Both the position numbers and the translations under genes were made by a program. This document shows positions 5,107-8,402 of a DNA stretch of 8,402 nt, piece by piece. Position 1 is the first letter of the stretch. The number at the start of each line of letters is the position of its first letter. The notes under the pieces were generated by a model that ran no database searches, had not been told where the DNA came from, and was given only the letters and a program-made list of their open reading frames with translations. Source of the DNA: an uncultured Acidaminococcus sp. Its GTDB lineage: Bacteria; Bacillota; Negativicutes; Acidaminococcales; Acidaminococcaceae. The DNA is taken from positions 1 through 8,402 of the forward strand of contig CAAGJR010000038.1 in NCBI GenBank assembly GCA_900770265.1, written 5' to 3'.

Positions 5107-6327
5107 ATGGATAAAAAAGACATCAAAAAAGTAGTACTGGCCTATTCCGGCGGCCTGGATACCTCCTGCATCATTCCCTGGCTGAAGGAAAACTATAACA
5201 ACTGCGAAGTCATCACCGTCACCGCCGACATCGGCCAGGGCGAAGAAGTGGCTCCTGTCCATGATAAAGCCATCAAATCCGGCGCCAGCAAAGCCTACAT
5301 CCTGGATCTGCGGGACGAATTCCTGCGGGAATACGCATGGCCCATGGTGAAATCCGGCGCCGTTTACGAAAAGAAATACCTGCTGGGCACTTCCATCGCC
5401 CGGCCCATCATCGCCAAATACCTGGTGGACATCGCCCTGAAAGAAGGGGCTGACGCCATCGCCCACGGGGCTACCGGCAAGGGCAACGACCAGGTGCGGT
5501 TCGAACTGGGCATCAAGGCCCTGGCTCCCCAGCTGAAGGTCATCGCTCCCTGGAGAGAATGGCAGATCAAATCCCGGGATGACGCCATCGACTATGCAGC
5601 CGCCCACAACATCCCCGTGCCTGTAACCAAGAAAAAGGACTACAGCATGGACCGGAACATCTGGCACCTGTCCCATGAAGGCAGCGACCTGGAAGATCCC
5701 TCCAACGAACCGAAATCCGAAATCTACATCATGACCCAGACTCCGGAAGCCGCTCCCGACAAAGACGAATACATCACCCTGGACTTCGAACAGGGCGTTC
5801 CCGTGGCCGTCAACGGCAAGAAGATGGACCCCGTTCCCATGATGGAACTGCTGAATGAAATCGGCAAACGGAACGGCATCGGCATCTCCGACATGGTGGA
5901 AAACCGTCTGGTGGGCATGAAAGACCGGGGCGTGTACGAAACCCCCGGCGGCACCATCATCTACTACGCCCACAACGAACTGGAAAACCTGTGCCTGGAT
6001 CGGGCCACCTACAACTACAAGGAACAGATCGGCATCCGGTATGCAGAACTGGTTTACGACGGCATGTGGTTCTCCCCGCTGCGGGAAGCCCTGCAGGCCT
6101 TTGTGGATGAAACCCAGAAGACCGTCACCGGTACTGTGAAGATGAAACTGTACAAAGGCAACATCATCTCCGCCGGCGCCACCAGCCCGTACTCCCTGTA
6201 CAGCAAGGAATATGTAACCTTCGGCGAAGACGAAGTGTACAACCAGTCCGACGCCCAGGGCTTCATCAACCTGTTCGGTCTGCCGCTCACCGTAAGAGCT
6301 CTGATGAAACAGGGGAAACTGAAATAA
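5107..6327 (+). CDS. argG: Argininosuccinate synthase
   Basis: ArgG condenses citrulline with aspartate at the cost of ATP to form argininosuccinate. The 406-residue protein has the N-type ATP pyrophosphatase loop AYSGGLDTS (12-20), TADIGQGEE (39-47), GATGKGNDQVRFE (121-133) and the SMDRNIWHLSHEG segment (180-192). Length fits the roughly 400-residue class. A TTG at 5083 would add 8 residues, but the ATG at 5107 is preferred: AAAGGAG (5090-5096) lies about 10 nt before it, while the TTG has no ribosome site. It is separated from argF by about 226 bases of repeats, so it may be read from the argB promoter through the repeats or from an unseen promoter. The last base of its TAA is the A of the argH ATG. 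Confidence 0.96.
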   Translation: MDKKDIKKVVLAYSGGLDTSCIIPWLKENYNNCEVITVTADIGQGEEVAPVHDKAIKSGASKAYILDLRDEFLREYAWPMVKSGAVYEKKYLLGTSIARPIIAKYLVDIALKEGADAIAHGATGKGNDQVRFELGIKALAPQLKVIAPWREWQIKSRDDAIDYAAAHNIPVPVTKKKDYSMDRNIWHLSHEGSDLEDPSNEPKSEIYIMTQTPEAAPDKDEYITLDFEQGVPVAVNGKKMDPVPMMELLNEIGKRNGIGISDMVENRLVGMKDRGVYETPGGTIIYYAHNELENLCLDRATYNYKEQIGIRYAELVYDGMWFSPLREALQAFVDETQKTVTGTVKMKLYKGNIISAGATSPYSLYSKEYVTFGEDEVYNQSDAQGFINLFGLPLTVRALMKQGKLK

Positions 6328-7745
6328 TGAACAAGACGAAACTGTGGGGAGGCCGGTTCAGCAAGGACACCAATGCCCTGGTTGACGCCTTCAACGCCTC
6401 CATCGATTACGATCAGCGCCTGTACCATGAGGACATCCGGGGCAGCATCGCCCATGCCCACATGCTGGCAAGCTGCGGCATCATCAGCCAGGACGATGCC
6501 AAAGCCATCGAAAAGGGCCTGAAAGAGATCCTGCAGGAGATCCAGGACGGCAAGTTCGAGTTCTCCACCGAACTGGAGGACATCCACATGAACGTGGAAG
6601 CCGCCCTGACGGAAAAAATCGGCGATGCCGGGGCCCGGCTCCACACCGCCCGCAGCCGCAACGACCAGGTGGCTCTGGACATGCACATGTACATGAAGAA
6701 GGAAGTCACCGAAATCATGGACCTGCTGATCCAGTTCGAACAGGCCCTGCTGACCATGGCCGAAAAACACCTGAAGACCCTGATGCCCGGCTACACCCAT
6801 CTGCAGCGGGCTCAGCCCATTACGTTCGGCCACCACATGCTGGCCTACTTCAATATGCTCCGCCGGGATTTCCGCCGGCTGCAGGGCGTATGGGAGGGAG
6901 CCGACATCATGCCTCTGGGCGCCGGTGCCGTGGCCGGGACCACCCTGCCCATCGACCGGTTCCAGGTGGCCAAGGAACTGCACTTCTCCCAGGTGTACGG
7001 CAACAGCATGGACGCCGTCAGCGACCGGGATTACGTGCTGGAATTTTTGAGCTTCGCTTCCACGCTCATGATGCACATGTCCCGGCTCAGCGAGGAAATG
7101 TGCCTGTGGTCTTCCACAGAATTCGGCTTCATCGAGCTGGATGACGCCTTTGCCACCGGTTCGTCCATGATGCCCCAGAAGAAGAACCCGGATATCTCCG
7201 AACTGGTGCGGGGGAAGACCGGCCGGGTGTACGGCCATCTCATGGCCATGCTGACCACCATGAAAGGTCTGCCTCTGGCGTACAACAAAGACCTGCAGGA
7301 AGACAAGGAAGGCTTCTTCGATGCCATCGACACCGTGAAGTTCTCGCTGCAGGTGTACCGGGATATGATCCTGACCACCAAGGTGAACGAAGACCGGATG
7401 GCCGAAGCGGTCCACAAGGACTTCTCCAACGCCACCGACCTGGCCGATTACCTGGTGCGTAAGGGCCTGCCCTTCCGGAAAGCCCATGGAGTGGTGGGGA
7501 AGGCCGTGGCCAAGGCCATTGCCGAACACAAGCTGCTGGGCCAGCTGACCCTGGAAGAATACAAGGAGCTCAGCCCCCTGTTCGAACCGGATCTGCTGGA
7601 ATGTCTGAAGCCCGAGAACTGCGTGGCAGCCCGGACCAGTTATGGCGGTCCGGCCCCCCAGAACAACGCCGAACAGGTGAAGCTGGGGAAAGAAGCCCTG
7701 AAAGAGCAGCAGGCTGTGCTGAAGGACTTAAAAGAAAGATTATAA
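6327..7745 (+). CDS. argH: Argininosuccinate lyase
   Basis: ArgH splits argininosuccinate into arginine and fumarate, the last step of the pathway. The 472-residue protein belongs to the fumarase/aspartase superfamily. It shows LWGGRF at the N-terminus (6-11), HTARSRNDQ (106-114), YTHLQRAQP (156-164, catalytic His region) and the superfamily signature GSSMMPQKKNP (278-288, the mobile loop with the catalytic serine). The length is normal. The start ATG overlaps the argG stop by one base (TAATG), which implies translational coupling; AGGGGAAA (6311-6318) inside argG serves as ribosome site. A strong terminator follows the stop by about 20 bases, closing the operon. Confidence 0.96.
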   Translation: MNKTKLWGGRFSKDTNALVDAFNASIDYDQRLYHEDIRGSIAHAHMLASCGIISQDDAKAIEKGLKEILQEIQDGKFEFSTELEDIHMNVEAALTEKIGDAGARLHTARSRNDQVALDMHMYMKKEVTEIMDLLIQFEQALLTMAEKHLKTLMPGYTHLQRAQPITFGHHMLAYFNMLRRDFRRLQGVWEGADIMPLGAGAVAGTTLPIDRFQVAKELHFSQVYGNSMDAVSDRDYVLEFLSFASTLMMHMSRLSEEMCLWSSTEFGFIELDDAFATGSSMMPQKKNPDISELVRGKTGRVYGHLMAMLTTMKGLPLAYNKDLQEDKEGFFDAIDTVKFSLQVYRDMILTTKVNEDRMAEAVHKDFSNATDLADYLVRKGLPFRKAHGVVGKAVAKAIAEHKLLGQLTLEEYKELSPLFEPDLLECLKPENCVAARTSYGGPAPQNNAEQVKLGKEALKEQQAVLKDLKERL

Positions 7746-7763
7746 CACCAAAGCGAACCCAAA

Positions 7764-7794
7764 GAGGACCGTTGTCATCAACGGTCCTTTTTTT
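7764..7794 (+). terminator. Rho-independent terminator of the arg operon
   Basis: A perfect 9-bp stem GGACCGTTG/CAACGGTCC (7766-7774 and 7779-7787) with loop TCAT is followed by seven T (7788-7794), with matching A bases on the 5' side. It lies about 20 bases after the argH stop and is a textbook intrinsic terminator. Confidence 0.93.
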
Positions 7795-7826
7795 GGCATA
7801 AAAAGGAAGGAAATCTCGAAAAACAG

Positions 7827-7855
7827 TTGTAAATACCAAAGTTTGCTGTTATACT
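7827..7855 (+). promoter_or_regulatory. Promoter upstream of the PHP phosphatase leader
   Basis: TTGTAA (7827-7832) and TATACT (7850-7855) are separated by 17 bases, matching the sigma70 consensus at 4 and 5 of 6 positions. Transcription should start near 7862, giving a leader of about 230 nt before the next gene. Confidence 0.65.
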
Positions 7856-7867
7856 AGCGATATAACA
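7847..7867. promoter_or_regulatory. Inverted repeat over the -10 region, candidate operator
   Basis: TGTTATA (7847-7853) and TATAACA (7861-7867) form a perfect 7-bp inverted repeat around CTAGCGA. It overlaps the -10 element and the predicted start, the usual place for a repressor site. The protein that might bind it is unknown. It does not match the ARG-box pattern. Confidence 0.5.
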
Positions 7868-8040
7868 ATCTGTTTTTGAAAAATCTTCATCGATTTTTCA
7901 TGGATTTGTCATTTTCATACTTCCAGGGCTCGCTGTGTAAAGCGTCCCCTGGCGGCACGTGCACATATTTTGTGACAAACGAACAAAACCGAAAATCTGT
8001 TCGGGGGGGTACAGGCGGTCGTCTGGCCCTTTTTTATTTT
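7862..8040 (+). ncRNA. Structured leader or small RNA of about 180 nt
   Basis: Between the promoter and a terminator-like hairpin lies a run of hairpins and no convincing gene. They are GAAAAATC/GATTTTTC (7878-7899), CCAGGG-CT-CGCT paired with AGCG-TC-CCCTGG (7923-7952, symmetric internal loop), TTTTGT/ACAAAA (7968-7988) and CCGAA/TTCGG (7989-8003). It could be the attenuated 5' leader of the downstream gene or an independent small RNA. It does not resemble the riboswitch, T-box, 6S or SRP RNA consensus features that I know. Confidence 0.4.
8005..8040 (+). terminator. Terminator-like hairpin in the phosphatase leader
   Basis: GGGGGU-(A)-CAGGC pairs with GUCUG-GCCCUU around the loop GGUC (8005-8031), with G-U pairs and one bulged A. 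It is followed by TTTTTATTTT. It lies about 52 bases before the next start codon and could end a small RNA or act as a regulated attenuator. Confidence 0.55.
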
Positions 8041-8092
8041 GTTTCAATTCGGAACGTATCTTGTGTAAAAGTGTTTGTAAAGAAAGAAAACT

Positions 8093-8402
8093 ATGATCGA
8101 TCTTCATTCCCATGTGCTTTATGATATCGAAGGGGACGACGGATCCCGCAGCGAGGCCATGAGCCTGGAGCTGCTGCGGCTGGCCGTGGGGGCCGGCACT
8201 TCGGATCTGTTCGTCACCCCCCATTTCCATCGCCGGGGTATCGTCCCTGGCTGGCCGTCCATTACGGAACGGACCGCCCAGCTGCAGCAGAAGGCCAGGG
8301 AGGCCGGCATCCCCATTACGCTCCACACCGGGGCGGAGGTGAGCCTGGATGCCGATACCCTGAACTACCTGCCCGGAGGCGGCAATAAGGACTACTGCCT
8401 GG
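8093..8402 (+). CDS. PHP-family (CpsB/YwqE-like) protein-tyrosine phosphatase, 5' part
   Basis: The first 103 codons are present; the gene runs off the window. The start reads MIDLHSH, with the metal-binding HxH (His5, His7) of the PHP domain. DDG (15-17), TPHFH (42-46) and GAEV (80-83, Glu82 as probable metal ligand) follow in the order seen in CpsB/CapC/YwqE-type Mn-dependent tyrosine phosphatases. Those usually dephosphorylate tyrosine kinases that control capsule or exopolysaccharide export. An in-frame TAA at 8078-8080 makes the ATG at 8093 the first possible start. The ribosome site is poor (AAAGAAAG, no GGAGG), in contrast to the arg genes, which may reflect low or regulated translation. 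It is separated from argH by a strong terminator and its own promoter. Another PHP enzyme, such as a histidinol-phosphatase, is a weaker alternative. Confidence 0.8.
   Translation, partial: MIDLHSHVLYDIEGDDGSRSEAMSLELLRLAVGAGTSDLFVTPHFHRRGIVPGWPSITERTAQLQQKAREAGIPITLHTGAEVSLDADTLNYLPGGGNKDYCL

Noticed and set aside
6054..7529. Long antisense open frame (491 codons) across argG and argH
   Set aside because: It mirrors two genes with unmistakable family motifs. It is His/Gly/Val-rich as expected for the complement of GC-ending codons, and it has no recognisable domain.
7876..8124. 82-codon frame (TTG start) in the phosphatase leader
   Set aside because: There is no ribosome site, it spans several hairpins and a terminator-like stem, and it overlaps the PHP gene start in another frame.

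Overview
This 8.4 kb window is bacterial chromosome. It carries an arginine biosynthesis cluster (argB-argD-argF, a repeat-filled gap, then argG-argH), all on the + strand. On the left is a convergently placed cell-wall glycosyltransferase gene (- strand). On the right is the start of a PHP-family (CpsB/YwqE-like) phosphatase gene (+ strand). Good Shine-Dalgarno sites, GC-rich third codon positions and a tandem ARG-box operator fit a moderately GC-rich member of the Firmicutes. My impression is Negativicutes, Acidaminococcus-like, but this rests on overall resemblance and was not tested by any search.

Layout. Bases 1-160 hold repeat modules and the terminator of the leftward gene. 160-945 (-) is a membrane-anchored monofunctional GT51 peptidoglycan glycosyltransferase. 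946-1625 is non-coding and dominated by a roughly 456-bp imperfect palindrome (1016-1471) built of two nested repeat families, followed by a degenerate 7-bp tandem repeat and a strong GC hairpin. 1639-1676 is a sigma70-type promoter covered by two ARG boxes. It is followed by a leader of about 145 nt with a 33-codon upstream ORF that has a strong ribosome binding site and an Arg-Arg-Arg run. 1821-4880 is argB-argD-argF. 4881-5090 holds two more copies of the palindromic repeat in opposite orientation, with a direct repeat between them. 5107-7745 is argG-argH with a 1-base overlap, ending in a strong terminator. 7827-8092 is a separate promoter with a palindrome over its -10 region, then a structured leader with its own terminator-like hairpin. 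8093-8402 is the truncated phosphatase gene.

How it works together. ArgB phosphorylates N-acetylglutamate, ArgD makes N-acetylornithine, ArgF makes citrulline, and ArgG and ArgH finish arginine. argC, argJ/argE, argA and carAB are not in the window and must be elsewhere if the pathway is complete. Two levels of control can be read from sequence: ArgR at the promoter, and an ArgB of the long, arginine-inhibited type. The coding content is ordinary. The most interesting parts are non-coding: the nested palindromic repeats, the Arg-rich upstream ORF in the argB leader, and the promoter-leader-terminator unit before the phosphatase gene. I found no new protein system.
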